A stretch of DNA of 37,185 nucleotides from Acidimicrobiia bacterium (GCA_022827265.1 JAJDTF010000092.1:1-37185); one strand, 5' to 3'; counted from the first letter of the stretch, positions 1 through 7,827 are shown. Program-made: numbers and translations. The notes: a model not told the origin generated them from the letters alone.

Positions 1-1093
1 GCACTGCTGACTTCCAGTCCTGATGCTCGGCGTCGCGCTCGTGGAATTCCGGCATCACCTCTGCGGCGAACAGCTCGAGGCTGGAGCAGATGTCCTCGTG
101 GGTGTTCTTGCCGGCCTGGTTCAGCAGGATGAGCTGATCGATGTGGGCGTCCTCGTACATCTCGAGCTTGCGGCGGATGGTTTCGGGTGAGCCCACGAGG
201 CCGACGTTGTTGCTGGCCTTCTGGCCCTTCGGCGACTTCTTCCACTCCTGGTACTCGTCCCACAGGTTGACCGAGCCCGGCTCGACAGGGCCGTGGGAGT
301 TGTAGAACACCAGCGAGAACTGGAAGAACGTCCAGCCCTCTGCCTTGGCCTGGGCCTCCTCGTCGGTCTCGGCGCACATGAACGGGCTCACCACGGCCAC
401 ACCGGGGTTGGTCTGGTAGTCGCAGAGCAGGTCGAGGTGGTTGAGGTAGTTGTTGTAGTAGGCGTTCACCCAAGCCCGGGCAGCGTCGGCCGACACGAAC
501 GAGAAGCCCAGCGCGCCCATGCCCCGCTGGGCCGCCATGACGATTGTGTCGAGCTGGCTGCATGCCACCCACAGGGGCGGGTGCGGCTTCTGGTAGGGCT
601 TGGGCACCACGTTGCGGGCGGGGAACTTGAAGATCTCGCCGTCGTAGCTGTGGTTGACCTCCTGGAACATCGGCATGAGGCAGCGCACGGCGTCTTCCCA
701 CACGACGCGCTTGTCGCGGAAACGGCGGTCGAAGGGGTGCAGCTCGGTCACCGACGATCCCTCGCCGATGCCCAGCTCGACCCGGCCGCCGCTCACGATG
801 TCGAGCGTCGAGACCCGTTCGGCGACGCGGGCCGGATGGTTGGTGGGCAGCTGCACGATGCCGTGCCCGAGCCGGATGTTCTTGGTGCGTTGGCTGGCTG
901 CCGCCAGGAACACCTCGGGCGCTGAGCTGTGGCTGTACTCCTCGAGGAAGTGGTGCTCTACCTCCCACGCGTAGTCGTAGCCGAGCTTGTCGGCCAGCTC
1001 GATCTGGTCGAGCGCCTGCTGGAACAGGACGTACTCGGAGTCGTCGTACCACGGCCTCGGCAACTGCAGCTCATAGAAGATTCCGAACTTCAT
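1..1093 (-). CDS. LLM-class flavin-dependent oxidoreductase (partial)
   Basis: Luciferase-like monooxygenase family: TIM-barrel proteins that use reduced flavin (FMNH2 or F420H2) to oxidise small organic substrates. The protein starts MKFGIFYELQLPRPW and runs 364 residues before leaving the window, so the C-terminus is missing. Family marks visible are the N-terminal FGIF strand, an EHHFLEEYS segment (about residues 48-56), the SGGRVELGIGEG segment, and a PHPPLWVA strand before the second half of the barrel. The ATG at 1093 follows a GGGGGA ribosome site at good spacing. The gene is divergent from the dehydrogenase at 1292. It resembles the LLM protein at 25454-26488 in family but not closely. 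The substrate cannot be told from sequence. Confidence 0.9.
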   Translation of the reverse strand, partial: MKFGIFYELQLPRPWYDDSEYVLFQQALDQIELADKLGYDYAWEVEHHFLEEYSHSSAPEVFLAAASQRTKNIRLGHGIVQLPTNHPARVAERVSTLDIVSGGRVELGIGEGSSVTELHPFDRRFRDKRVVWEDAVRCLMPMFQEVNHSYDGEIFKFPARNVVPKPYQKPHPPLWVACSQLDTIVMAAQRGMGALGFSFVSADAARAWVNAYYNNYLNHLDLLCDYQTNPGVAVVSPFMCAETDEEAQAKAEGWTFFQFSLVFYNSHGPVEPGSVNLWDEYQEWKKSPKGQKASNNVGLVGSPETIRRKLEMYEDAHIDQLILLNQAGKNTHEDICSSLELFAAEVMPEFHERDAEHQDWKSAV

Positions 1094-1125
1094 GGTGTGT
1101 CCCCCTGTGCGCTCGACTGCCGGTC

Positions 1126-1131
1126 ATCCTA
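1126..1131 (-). promoter_or_regulatory. Possible -10 box for the LLM gene
   Basis: TAGGAT on the minus strand, about 33 nt before the ATG at 1093. It would give a short leader carrying the GGGGGA ribosome site. No convincing -35 is visible, so this is tentative. Confidence 0.3.
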
Positions 1132-1291
1132 GGTAGCTGGGCTGATCGGTGAGCCTTGCTTGCGCCCACACGGACCCTCGCGGCAGCCGTCGTATTAGAC
1201 CGCTTGGTGCCGGCCGAGTGCATCTGAGTCTCGCTGTCTGGCGGCCGTACATACAGGGGTGTCTGGACGGATATGGGGACGGTGCGAAGAT

Positions 1292-2206
1292 ATGGGGGTG
1301 ACCAACGTTGGATTCGTGGGGCTGGGCACGATGGGCGGGCCGATGTGCGCTCGCTTGGCCGGTGCGGGGCATCGGGTTCGGGCGTTCGACCTCAATCCGG
1401 ATGCGCTCGATGCTGCGGTGGCGGCGGGCGCAACTGCGGCTGGCTCCGCTGCGGAAGCGGCTTCCGGGGCCGACATCTTTCTGACATCGTTGCCCGCCCC
1501 GCAGCATGTCGAGACGGTGATGTCGGAGGCCGGGGCCCTTGAGGCATTGTCGGCGGGTTCGGTGTGGGTGGATTTGACTACGAGCCGTCCTGAGCTGATC
1601 CGGCGACTGGCTGGCGAGGCGCCTGAGGGTGTCGCAGTGGTGGACTCACCCGTGACGGGTGCCGTGGACGGGGCCCGCAACGGCACACTCACGCTGTTTG
1701 CTGGCGGCGAATCAGCAGCCGTCGAACGGGTGCAACCGCTGCTCGAACGCTTGGGGCGGGTCATCGCGTGCGGTGCGTTGGGCACGGGCTGCGTGACGAA
1801 GCTGGTCACCAACCAGCTGTGGTTCGTCGGCGCTGCCGCATTGGCCGAAGGGCTGGCTGTCGGCGTGCGCAACGGCGTCGAGCTCGGCGACCTCTGGGAG
1901 GCGATCAAGGACAGCGTCGCCGACAGCTTCGTCGCCCGCCATGACGCGCCCAGCATCTTCGCCGGGCACTACGACCCGTCGTTCTCACTGGGATTGTGCG
2001 TGAAGGACCTCGGGTTGCTGGGCGAGTTGGAGACCATCGTGGGCGCTGAGCTGCCGATGACCGCCGCAGCGCGGGCTGCCTTCGAACGGGCGGCCGAGCG
2101 CTACGGGATTGACGGACCCGAGCTGAGCGTGGCCCGCCGCATCGAGGACGACGCCGGCCTGTCGCTGCGGCTCGACGGCGACTGGGTCCCGCACTGGGAA
2201 GCGTGA
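1292..2206 (+). CDS. NAD(P)-dependent beta-hydroxyacid dehydrogenase (3-hydroxyisobutyrate dehydrogenase family)
   Basis: Cytoplasmic oxidoreductase of the 3-hydroxyisobutyrate / tartronate semialdehyde / 6-phosphogluconate dehydrogenase superfamily, which oxidises a beta-hydroxyacid with NAD(P)+. Counting from the ATG at 1292 (304 residues), the Rossmann motif GLGTMG is at 10-15. The substrate-binding signature DSPVTGAVDGARNG follows at about 118-131, where family members have D-P-S/T-G-G-type residues. The catalytic lysine of the GTGCVTKLVTNQL segment is K170. The length is normal for the family. A GTG at 1259 would add 11 residues with no homologous look; a TACATA just before it leaves that start possible. 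The true substrate is unknown. The next gene downstream is an Fe/2OG oxygenase 88 nt away, with its own ribosome site. Confidence 0.9.
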   Translation: MGVTNVGFVGLGTMGGPMCARLAGAGHRVRAFDLNPDALDAAVAAGATAAGSAAEAASGADIFLTSLPAPQHVETVMSEAGALEALSAGSVWVDLTTSRPELIRRLAGEAPEGVAVVDSPVTGAVDGARNGTLTLFAGGESAAVERVQPLLERLGRVIACGALGTGCVTKLVTNQLWFVGAAALAEGLAVGVRNGVELGDLWEAIKDSVADSFVARHDAPSIFAGHYDPSFSLGLCVKDLGLLGELETIVGAELPMTAAARAAFERAAERYGIDGPELSVARRIEDDAGLSLRLDGDWVPHWEA

Positions 2207-2294
2207 GAGGCCATGGACCGGGAAAGCGAACGAGCGCCAAGATGAGAATCCGCAGACAAGCTGAAGGGGCAGATCGAGAGCGAGGTGTCGGGGC

Positions 2295-3230
2295 ATGAGC
2301 ACCGCAACAGAGACGTCGCCCCCATCTCAGGGCTCGGCCGAACCGGCTGCGTCAGTCGACTTGAGACGGCTGATAGATGCCGAGCGCTACCCGTTGGATG
2401 GGCGCGACCGCCCCGCGCCCGACACCCGGCGTTCGGCCTACTGGAACGTGGTCGAGCACGCTCGCGGCGGCCTGCGGGCAGACGGCTGCGCAGTGCTGAA
2501 GCGATTCGTGACGCCACACGGCATCCGGCAGCTCAACGACGAGATCACTGCTGCGAAGCCGAGAACGCACTTCTCGTCGCAGGTCATCAATCCGTACTTC
2601 CACACCGAGGTCAATCCAGCCTTCAACGACGACCATGCGGTGAACACCTTCACCGAGCGTTCGAGCGGCTTCATCCCCGGCGACGCCTGGCCGGCAGTCT
2701 GTGCCATGGACACGCTGTTTCGGGCTGCCGCAGTGTGCCGCCTGCTTGCCGATTGCCTCGAGATCGACGAACTGCATTGCTACGACGATCCGCTGGCGGG
2801 ATTGACGGCCAACATCTTGGATCCGGGTCAGCAATTCCCTTGGCACTTCGACACCAACGACTTTGCCGTGACGGTGCTGGTGCAGCCCGCCGATGAGGGC
2901 GGATTGTTCGAGTACGCATCGGCGGTGCGGTCTGCCGATGACGAGGGCTTCGAGGCGATCGGCGGGCTGCTGGCCGGCGGGCGCGACGGCGTGCACACGC
3001 TGGATCTGCAGCCGGGCGACATGCAGATCTTCCGCGGGCGCTTCTCGCTGCACCGGGTGACCCGGGTGGCTGCGAGCTCGCAGCCCCGCCATGCGGCGAT
3101 CTTCGCCTACACCCGCCAGCCCGGTGTCATCGGGCGAGTCGAGCGAACCCGCCAGCTATTCAGCCGCGTCCTGGCCGAGCATGAGGAAGCCGAACGCAGC
3201 CGCGTCCGCGACGACGAATTGCTCGACTAG
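2295..3230 (+). CDS. Fe(II)/2-oxoglutarate-dependent oxygenase, ArpA/HalD-like
   Basis: Predicted non-haem iron oxygenase of 311 residues that would use 2-oxoglutarate and O2. The iron triad is visible as H184-F-D186 (in the WHFDTND segment) and a distal H253 (SLHRV), with R265 (QPRHAAIF) as the 2-oxoglutarate salt-bridge residue. The WHFDTNDF...GGLFEY layout resembles ArpA and the BesD/HalD group that act on amino acids. The halogenases of that group carry HxG; this protein keeps HxD, so hydroxylation rather than chlorination is the simpler prediction. The ATG at 2295 follows a GAGGTG ribosome site. The substrate is unknown; a free amino acid is only an inference from the family. Confidence 0.75.
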   Translation: MSTATETSPPSQGSAEPAASVDLRRLIDAERYPLDGRDRPAPDTRRSAYWNVVEHARGGLRADGCAVLKRFVTPHGIRQLNDEITAAKPRTHFSSQVINPYFHTEVNPAFNDDHAVNTFTERSSGFIPGDAWPAVCAMDTLFRAAAVCRLLADCLEIDELHCYDDPLAGLTANILDPGQQFPWHFDTNDFAVTVLVQPADEGGLFEYASAVRSADDEGFEAIGGLLAGGRDGVHTLDLQPGDMQIFRGRFSLHRVTRVAASSQPRHAAIFAYTRQPGVIGRVERTRQLFSRVLAEHEEAERSRVRDDELLD

Positions 3231-3237
3231 CCAGTCT

Positions 3238-3254
3238 TCTACCAATTTGGTAGA
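3238..3254. promoter_or_regulatory. 17-bp palindromic operator
   Basis: TCTACCA ATT TGGTAGA is a perfect 7-bp inverted repeat around a 3-nt centre. Its right arm overlaps the -10 box of the RHH/PIN module. RHH antitoxins typically repress their own operon through short palindromes, so autoregulation by the antitoxin at 3264 is the likely role. This is inferred, not shown. Confidence 0.6.
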
Positions 3255-3256
3255 AT
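3251..3256 (+). promoter_or_regulatory. -10 box TAGAAT, leaderless start
   Basis: TAGAAT ends 7 nt before the ATG at 3264. Transcription would begin at or next to the start codon, giving a leaderless mRNA. No ribosome site is present, which agrees with this. Confidence 0.6.
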
Positions 3257-3263
3257 CACGTGC

Positions 3264-3482
3264 ATGGACATCAACATCAAGGACCTCGACGACGATGTCG
3301 GGCAGCGCCTGCGCGAGCAGGCCGCAGCGGCCGGGCAGTCGATGCAGCAGTATCTGCGTGACACGCTCGGTCGTATCGCGTCGCGGCCTTCCCCGGCAGA
3401 GTTCGCGCCCGGACCCCACACCATGAGCCGCTCAGAATTCGAGGACATCCGACGTCATCTGCGCAACATCGATGCTGCGTAG
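3264..3482 (+). CDS. RHH-type (FitA/VapB-like) antitoxin
   Basis: A 72-residue protein beginning MDINIKDLDDDVGQRLREQA, which fits a ribbon-helix-helix DNA-binding fold: a short beta strand (DINIKDL), then helix A (about 9-20) and helix B (SMQQYLRDTLGRIA, about 26-39). The C-terminal part (MSRSEFEDIRRHLR) would wrap the toxin. It would act as a dimer that binds its own promoter and neutralises the PIN protein encoded next. The toxin ATG lies inside its last codons (11-nt overlap), the usual TA layout. The start is fixed by the leaderless promoter at 3251 and by the lack of an upstream in-frame alternative. Confidence 0.8.
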   Translation: MDINIKDLDDDVGQRLREQAAAAGQSMQQYLRDTLGRIASRPSPAEFAPGPHTMSRSEFEDIRRHLRNIDAA

Positions 3483-3846
3483 TGCGGTCTGCGACGCGGG
3501 CGGAATGCTCGCCTCGGCGGGCATGCTCGAAGGCGAGCCTCCGCACGCCGAAGAACTGCTGGCGCTCGACTGGAGCTCAATCACCGTGGGCCGCTTCCTT
3601 GCGGCCCGTCATCACGGCCGCCCGGCAGCCACAGAAGTCGAAGTCGGTACGACACTCGCCGTCGTGGATGAGTGGTTTCCGGTGCGGAATCTCGTCACCG
3701 AGACCGTCTCGCGCGCCGGTCTGCAAGCGGTCGACGCGCTGGATTCCTGGTCGGCCCTCGTTCTGGCGGAACACCTGAAGGTCCCGCTGCTGACTGCCTC
3801 AGACGAGGTGGCGAGTGACATCATCGACATCCACCGCCCGTGGTGA
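3472..3846 (+). CDS. VapC-like PIN-domain toxin, possibly degenerate
   Basis: A 124-residue protein in the size range of VapC ribonucleases, overlapping the RHH antitoxin gene by 11 nt. The first acidic position is present (VCDAGG, D8). The C-terminal PIN block reads ALDSWSALVLAEHL followed by PLLTASDEV, keeping acids where VapC has its third and fourth. The central glutamate (normally in a D-x-x-EV-type helix near residue 40) is not evident: the segment is SSITVGRFLAARH. The enzyme may therefore be weakened or inactive. PIN toxins cleave tRNA, rRNA or mRNA; which one cannot be read from this sequence. Identification relies on both fold-like motifs and gene context. Confidence 0.65.
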   Translation: MLRSAVCDAGGMLASAGMLEGEPPHAEELLALDWSSITVGRFLAARHHGRPAATEVEVGTTLAVVDEWFPVRNLVTETVSRAGLQAVDALDSWSALVLAEHLKVPLLTASDEVASDIIDIHRPW

Positions 3847-3927
3847 TCGGGCATTCTGAGCACCCACAAGTGCCACTGCGGCTGATCGGCGCCGGGCAAT
3901 CACTGTGACGGCGGAACGTTCGCGGCG

Positions 3928-3933
3928 TACCGT
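3928..3933 (+). promoter_or_regulatory. -10 box TACCGT, leaderless start
   Basis: TACCGT ends 6 nt before the GTG at 3940, with no ribosome site between. This supports that GTG as a leaderless start. Confidence 0.5.
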
Positions 3934-3939
3934 GCGGGC

Positions 3940-4641
3940 GTGAGCACAGCAACCGAGCCAACACAGAACAGTTCGCAGGCACCGTCGGACCGAACGCGAT
4001 TGAGGCGGATGGCCGAGCGGGGCCGCTACAGCGGCGACGAGGTGCGGGAAATCCTGGACGCCGGGCTGATCGCCCATGTCGGCGTGGACACCCCTGACGG
4101 CCCGCTCGTGCTGCCGATGGCCTACGGCCGCGACGACGAGACCCTCTACCTGCACGGTGCGCTAGCAAACCACCTGCTGAACTCCGGCGAGGGGACGGAG
4201 ATCTGCGTGACCGTCACGCACCTCGACGGGCTGGTGATGGCCCGCACGCCGTTCCACAACTCCATGAACTTCCGCTGTGTCGTGGTGCGCGGCCTCGCCC
4301 GCCGGGTCACCGACGCTGCTGCCAAGGAACGGGCACTCAAGCTGGTGACCGATCACATCGTGGCCAACTGGGACACCTCCCGACCGCCGAGTGCGGAGGA
4401 TCTGCGGGCAACGCTGGTGCTCGAGCTGCCGCTGGCCGAGGCGTCGGCCAAGGTCCGCGCGGGCGACCCCGTCGACGACGCCGAGGACATGGCCGGCGAC
4501 TGGTGGGCCGGCGTGGTGCCGCTGACGACACGGTTCGAGCTGCCCGCGCCCGCTGCCGACCTGACCGAGGGCATCCCCACGCCCACCGCCGTCGCGAACC
4601 TCGCGCACCGAACCCCAGACACCCGCCGGCCGACGAACTGA
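3940..4641 (+). CDS. Pyridoxamine 5'-phosphate oxidase-fold flavin/F420-binding protein
   Basis: A 233-residue split-barrel flavoprotein of the group annotated as nitroimidazole-resistance-like or flavin-nucleotide-binding. After a disordered N-terminus of about 22 residues comes the typical opening LRRMAERGRYSGDEVREILDAG. Then come the strands IAHVGVDTPDG and VLPMAYGRDDETLYLHG, then GTEICVTVTHLDGLVMAR and HNSMNFRCVVVRG, where the flavin phosphate is usually bound. The middle ADLGRR-type region is replaced by a short AEASAKVRAGDP segment that leads to a GDWWAGVVPL motif common in this subgroup. The likely role is a soluble redox enzyme acting on small molecules; the substrate is unknown. It is monocistronic, and the start is set by the TACCGT box. 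Confidence 0.85.
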   Translation: MSTATEPTQNSSQAPSDRTRLRRMAERGRYSGDEVREILDAGLIAHVGVDTPDGPLVLPMAYGRDDETLYLHGALANHLLNSGEGTEICVTVTHLDGLVMARTPFHNSMNFRCVVVRGLARRVTDAAAKERALKLVTDHIVANWDTSRPPSAEDLRATLVLELPLAEASAKVRAGDPVDDAEDMAGDWWAGVVPLTTRFELPAPAADLTEGIPTPTAVANLAHRTPDTRRPTN

Positions 4642-4764
4642 CTCAGGCTGATGACTCTCGGAACGCTGTCGCCCGTTGCCGGCTCGAGACAATCAGCAGA
4701 GCGCCGGGCGAGATCGTCGAGACCATGCGCAGCCCCTGAGAGCGGCCGAAGCGAGCTCGTGGTT

Positions 4765-5202
4765 CTATTCCCCGCCCCTTGCGGGGACCGACGGATCGAG
4801 CGTGTGGTAGTCGGCGGCATCGTCCACGAAGATCGCCAGCTCGGTGTGCACACCCGAGGGCAAGTCGAGCGTGCCAGCGCAGATGGCGATGTTGGCCATT
4901 TGCTCAGCCGAGCCGTCGATCACCTTCCAAAAAAGCGACCCACCGCACTCCCGGCAGAAGCCGTAGGCCACGTTCGGGTCATCGGCCGGGTGGTGCCAAG
5001 CCAAGGTGGCGTCCGACACGAACCGCAGATCGGCGCGCTCGCATCCGGAGGCCGCCATGTAGTGGCCGGTCCAGCGACGGCATCGCCAGCAGTGGCAATT
5101 CCACACCTGCCGGACCGGTCCGTGCACCTCATAGCTCACGGCGCCGCACAGGCAGTGACCCGAGGCCTCGGGCCCCGGCGCAGTCCCGGCCGATTCACCC
5201 AT
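4765..5202 (-). CDS. GFA-type zinc protein (glutathione-dependent formaldehyde-activating-like / CENP-V)
   Basis: A 145-residue protein with the GFA zinc-binding cysteine pattern: C17-x-C19 (GHCLCGAV), C36-x-C38-x2-C41 (WNCHCWRCRRWTG) and C83-x2-C86 (GFCRECGGSLF). These bind one structural and one labile zinc in the family. Despite the name, most members have no proven role in formaldehyde metabolism. The frame is open for about 90 codons upstream of this ATG, but that stretch has no family resemblance. The chosen ATG at 5202 is preceded by a strong GGAGGT ribosome site at the right distance. It is convergent with the gene at 3940-4641. Confidence 0.88.
   Translation of the reverse strand: MGESAGTAPGPEASGHCLCGAVSYEVHGPVRQVWNCHCWRCRRWTGHYMAASGCERADLRFVSDATLAWHHPADDPNVAYGFCRECGGSLFWKVIDGSAEQMANIAICAGTLDLPSGVHTELAIFVDDAADYHTLDPSVPARGGE
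4770..4786. terminator. Weak GC hairpin at convergent gene ends
   Basis: CCCCGC, a 5-nt loop, then GCGGGG: a 6-bp stem inside the last codons of the GFA gene, between two convergent genes. No T-run follows on either strand, so termination here is uncertain. Confidence 0.25.
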
Positions 5203-5275
5203 CGCGGCACCTCCGAGATCCCGCCGTGCTGGCGGCGAGGCCCGATTCTCCCACGGCGTACGCCGCGTCTCGGCG

Positions 5276-5788
5276 TCAGTTGCAGCGGCCGTCGTCGCTG
5301 ACGCCCCGATGGCTGTAGCACAGCGGCGTGACCGAGACGCTGCGCAGGGTGTACGGCCCTGCATCGGCAGCGATGTCCCCGTCAGCCGCAGCAGCCAGCC
5401 AGTCACCGGCGGCATCCGCAGCAATGGCCAGCCGGTAGCCGCGCACCGAGTCGTCGGGTTGGCCGACAACGTCGATGGTCACCTCCGCGACGCCTTCGAA
5501 CACGCTGGGCGGCGCGACAGTCCGGATGCGCGATTGCGGGTCAGCGGTAGATGCGTATTGTGCCGCGACGAGGCCTGCAAGCTCGGTGAGCGTGGCAGTC
5601 TCGAGCACCTCTCCCGCAGTGTCGACGACCCGTTCGGTGACGTCGCTCGCCGCCTGCGGTGCCAGCGGTGCCAGGAAGTTGCTGCTCGCCCAGCCGACCT
5701 CCGGGCCGGCTTGGATCTCGTGCCAAGTGGACGTCGCCAGTTCACGCGTGCGGCCGGTCGCCACGAAGGCAACGAATCGATTCGTCAT
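5276..5788 (-). CDS. Hypothetical protein, possibly the C-terminal part of a secreted protein
   Basis: A 170-residue acidic, alanine-rich protein with no recognised family. It looks like an alpha/beta domain, with a strand-rich end (YRLAIAADAAGDWLAAAADG ... RSVSVTPLCYSHRGV). Its two cysteines sit near the C-terminus, which would suit an exported protein. There is no signal peptide or lipobox, and the frame is closed by a TGA 15 nt before the ATG, so the N-terminus may have been lost. It is upstream of the GFA gene on the same strand, with 73 nt between. The flanking 5790-5950 sequence holds a TA relic, supporting local rearrangement. The coding call rests on length and codon texture only. Confidence 0.5.
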   Translation of the reverse strand: MTNRFVAFVATGRTRELATSTWHEIQAGPEVGWASSNFLAPLAPQAASDVTERVVDTAGEVLETATLTELAGLVAAQYASTADPQSRIRTVAPPSVFEGVAEVTIDVVGQPDDSVRGYRLAIAADAAGDWLAAAADGDIAADAGPYTLRSVSVTPLCYSHRGVSDDGRCN

Positions 5789-5872
5789 GCGCGCAGCGGC
5801 CCCTGTCAGTCCAAATGCCAGCTACCTCGGGTATACAGCGCCGCAACCCCTAGCCGTCGGCAACTCGGTCAA

Positions 5873-5953
5873 GAGCAGGGCCTGAGTTGCCTCCAGTCAG
5901 AACCCGAGAGCTTCGATGAAGGCACTTGTTTCGGCTTCGCTGATGGCGTCGTC
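5873..5953 (-). pseudogene. Relic of a TA junction (antitoxin tail plus toxin head)
   Basis: These 81 bp align without gaps to 11585-11665, the junction between the large antitoxin and its VapC toxin. Read on the minus strand, the first part gives DDAISEAETSAFIEALGF and stop, against DETISEDETKAFMEALAY in the intact gene. After it comes the toxin head ATQALL, where the intact toxin begins VATQALLVD. Similarity ends abruptly on both sides. The relic follows the SWIM gene's stop codon directly and in frame. Confidence 0.75.
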
Positions 5954-7798
5954 TCAGCAGGAGCGCGCGAGCGGCTTCATGTCTCCGAGCTCGCTTTGGA
6001 GACGGCGCTTCGGCTTGTGGGCCGTTCTGACGTGGTGCAGCAGCGGGTCGAACAGAGCCGGTTCGTCGGCCTCGGCGGCCAAGCGCCGGATACGAGCCAG
6101 CAGATCGACAGCGTTTCGGTAGTCGTTGGGTCGCTTGCGGCCGATGATCGCCAGCGCCTCCGATTCGTAGATCGCGATCGAGTCACGGGGCGCGGTTTGC
6201 TCGCGTGCCCGCGCGAGCTTCATCCACATCTCCTTGCTGGTGCCTTGCTCGAGGGCCACCTGCCATGCCTCGTCGCAGCGGCCTTCGTAGAGCAGGATCT
6301 CAGCGAGCACGACCGCAGCGGAGGGCGCCTCGTCGAGGTTCGAGGCAATGACATCGCCCGGCACCGACGACACCGCCGGTGAACCGGGTCCCAGGCGGCT
6401 GCGCAGATGCGTCAGGCAACGCTCGAGCCAGTCTGGCGCGCTTGGCCGTCGGTCTTGGGCCAGCAGCGTCCGGTATGCCTGCTGCGACGGGCTGGCGGTG
6501 AAGGCGTTCCAGTACAGGTCGATGGCAGGTCCGTCTTCGCCGCGCTCGCGCAGCTTGCGCGCGAGGAAGTCGCGCAGATCGTCGGCGTGCCACGAGCCGT
6601 GGCCGTACCCCGAGAGCCCCGTGCGCGCCCATTCGACGGCCTCGTCGTGGCGACCCGCCGCCTCGTACGCCCGCGCGATCTCCAGCGTCTCATCGGGCCG
6701 AATGCGCTCGCTCCGGTGGGCCTCGACCAGTGCGTCGGGGTCTCCGGTGGCGAGCGCCCATCCGATCATCGCCTGTCGCAGCTGAAATTCGGTCCCATCC
6801 CGTCGGTAATCCCTCTGCCGTGGGTCGCCCTCTGGGGATGGGTCGATCTTCAGCCACTTCGGCTCGACGATCTCGTGAAAGGCGGCGAGTCCTGCCGGCC
6901 CGAGCACATGCGCATAGGTCGCCGCAGATCGGGTGAAGCTCTCCAGCTCGCAGCTCAGCTCGAGCTTCGCCAAGCGCTGTGCGAGCGCGGCCGGGTCGGG
7001 GCTGCCTTCCTCGCACGCCTGCAAATGCAGGTGCGCAAGCCGTTCGGTCACCGACGTCACCCAGCCGTAGGAGTCGTCGACCTCGCCCATCGCGACTTCG
7101 GCCCGTATGTACGCATGGGAAGCCAGTTCCGCCGCCGTCTCATGGTGACCTGCGGCAGCCAAGTCGTCGAGCGCGTCGATCACCTCGTTGACGCTGTCGG
7201 CCCAGTCGGCCGGGTCCCGGTAGTGCGCGTAGCCCCACCGGTCGAGTCCGCCGGTGGCGAACGCGCTGTCGATTCGCTCGCGCCACTGGGCCATGTCGGG
7301 GCCCAGGCCCCGTTCGGATCTGGCTTCGAGCAGCAGTTGCTCGCGCAGGCGCCAGTCACCGGTCAACTGGGTCAGCACGATGTCGGTGAGCCGTTCGGGG
7401 TCGAGCCGACGCACGAAACCTTCGAGCAGTTCGCTGTCATCGTCGGTGCTGTGAGTGCCGCCAGGGTCCCGGCCCCGCTTCGGCGCGTCGACGTCGTCCG
7501 GCCATATGTCTGCGTACAGCAGCGTCAGCGCGACTGCGGTGCAGTGCTTGCAGAACGAGCCGTTCTCCGCTGCGGGGCATGAGCAGGACCACAGCAGTTC
7601 GTCGCCTTCGAACCACAGCTCGACTGCGTAGGGCATGGAGCCGCGCACAGTGGCTCGGAGACGCCCGTCTTCCTCGACGACCGACTGCACCCGGCCGTCT
7701 TCCCAGTACCCCACGCCTCGCTCGTAGACCGCCGGGCCGGCAAGATCTCCGATCATGCGCGGGTCGAGCGCTCCGGCCAGTTCCTCAGCGATGCTCAT
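5954..7798 (-). CDS. SWIM zinc-finger protein with helical-repeat body
   Basis: A 614-residue cytoplasmic protein. The N-terminal SWIM domain shows C72-x-C74, then C83-x-H85 in the segment CSCPAAENGSFCKHC, preceded by the usual strand-rich lead-in (YWEDGRVQSVVEEDGRLRATVRG). Residues from about 130 to the end are alpha-helical with TPR-like repeats (for example LEIARAYEAAGRHDEAVEWARTGL and VVLAEILLYEGRCDEAWQVAL). SWIM domains bind DNA or protein; this actinobacterial type has no established function. The ATG at 7798 follows a GGAGAG ribosome site. It lies 122 nt downstream of a PP2C phosphatase gene on the same strand, so the two may be cotranscribed. The last two codons before the stop may be remodelled by the TA relic that abuts it. 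Confidence 0.88.
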   Translation of the reverse strand: MSIAEELAGALDPRMIGDLAGPAVYERGVGYWEDGRVQSVVEEDGRLRATVRGSMPYAVELWFEGDELLWSCSCPAAENGSFCKHCTAVALTLLYADIWPDDVDAPKRGRDPGGTHSTDDDSELLEGFVRRLDPERLTDIVLTQLTGDWRLREQLLLEARSERGLGPDMAQWRERIDSAFATGGLDRWGYAHYRDPADWADSVNEVIDALDDLAAAGHHETAAELASHAYIRAEVAMGEVDDSYGWVTSVTERLAHLHLQACEEGSPDPAALAQRLAKLELSCELESFTRSAATYAHVLGPAGLAAFHEIVEPKWLKIDPSPEGDPRQRDYRRDGTEFQLRQAMIGWALATGDPDALVEAHRSERIRPDETLEIARAYEAAGRHDEAVEWARTGLSGYGHGSWHADDLRDFLARKLRERGEDGPAIDLYWNAFTASPSQQAYRTLLAQDRRPSAPDWLERCLTHLRSRLGPGSPAVSSVPGDVIASNLDEAPSAAVVLAEILLYEGRCDEAWQVALEQGTSKEMWMKLARAREQTAPRDSIAIYESEALAIIGRKRPNDYRNAVDLLARIRRLAAEADEPALFDPLLHHVRTAHKPKRRLQSELGDMKPLARSC

Positions 7799-7811
7799 GA
7801 GGCGCGCTCTC

Positions 7812-7827
7812 CGTTCGGTGCCGAACG
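7812..7827. promoter_or_regulatory. 16-bp palindrome upstream of the SWIM gene
   Basis: CGTTCGG TG CCGAACG is a perfect 7-bp inverted repeat, 14 nt before the SWIM start codon and just upstream of its ribosome site. It lies downstream of a possible minus-strand -10 (TATGTC). It could be an operator for the SWIM gene or a short hairpin after the PP2C gene. Confidence 0.4.

Noticed and set aside
293-925. 210-residue open frame on the plus strand
   Set aside because: Antisense to the LLM oxidoreductase gene, which has clear family motifs; low-complexity Val/Leu/His composition is typical of a shadow frame in GC-rich DNA.
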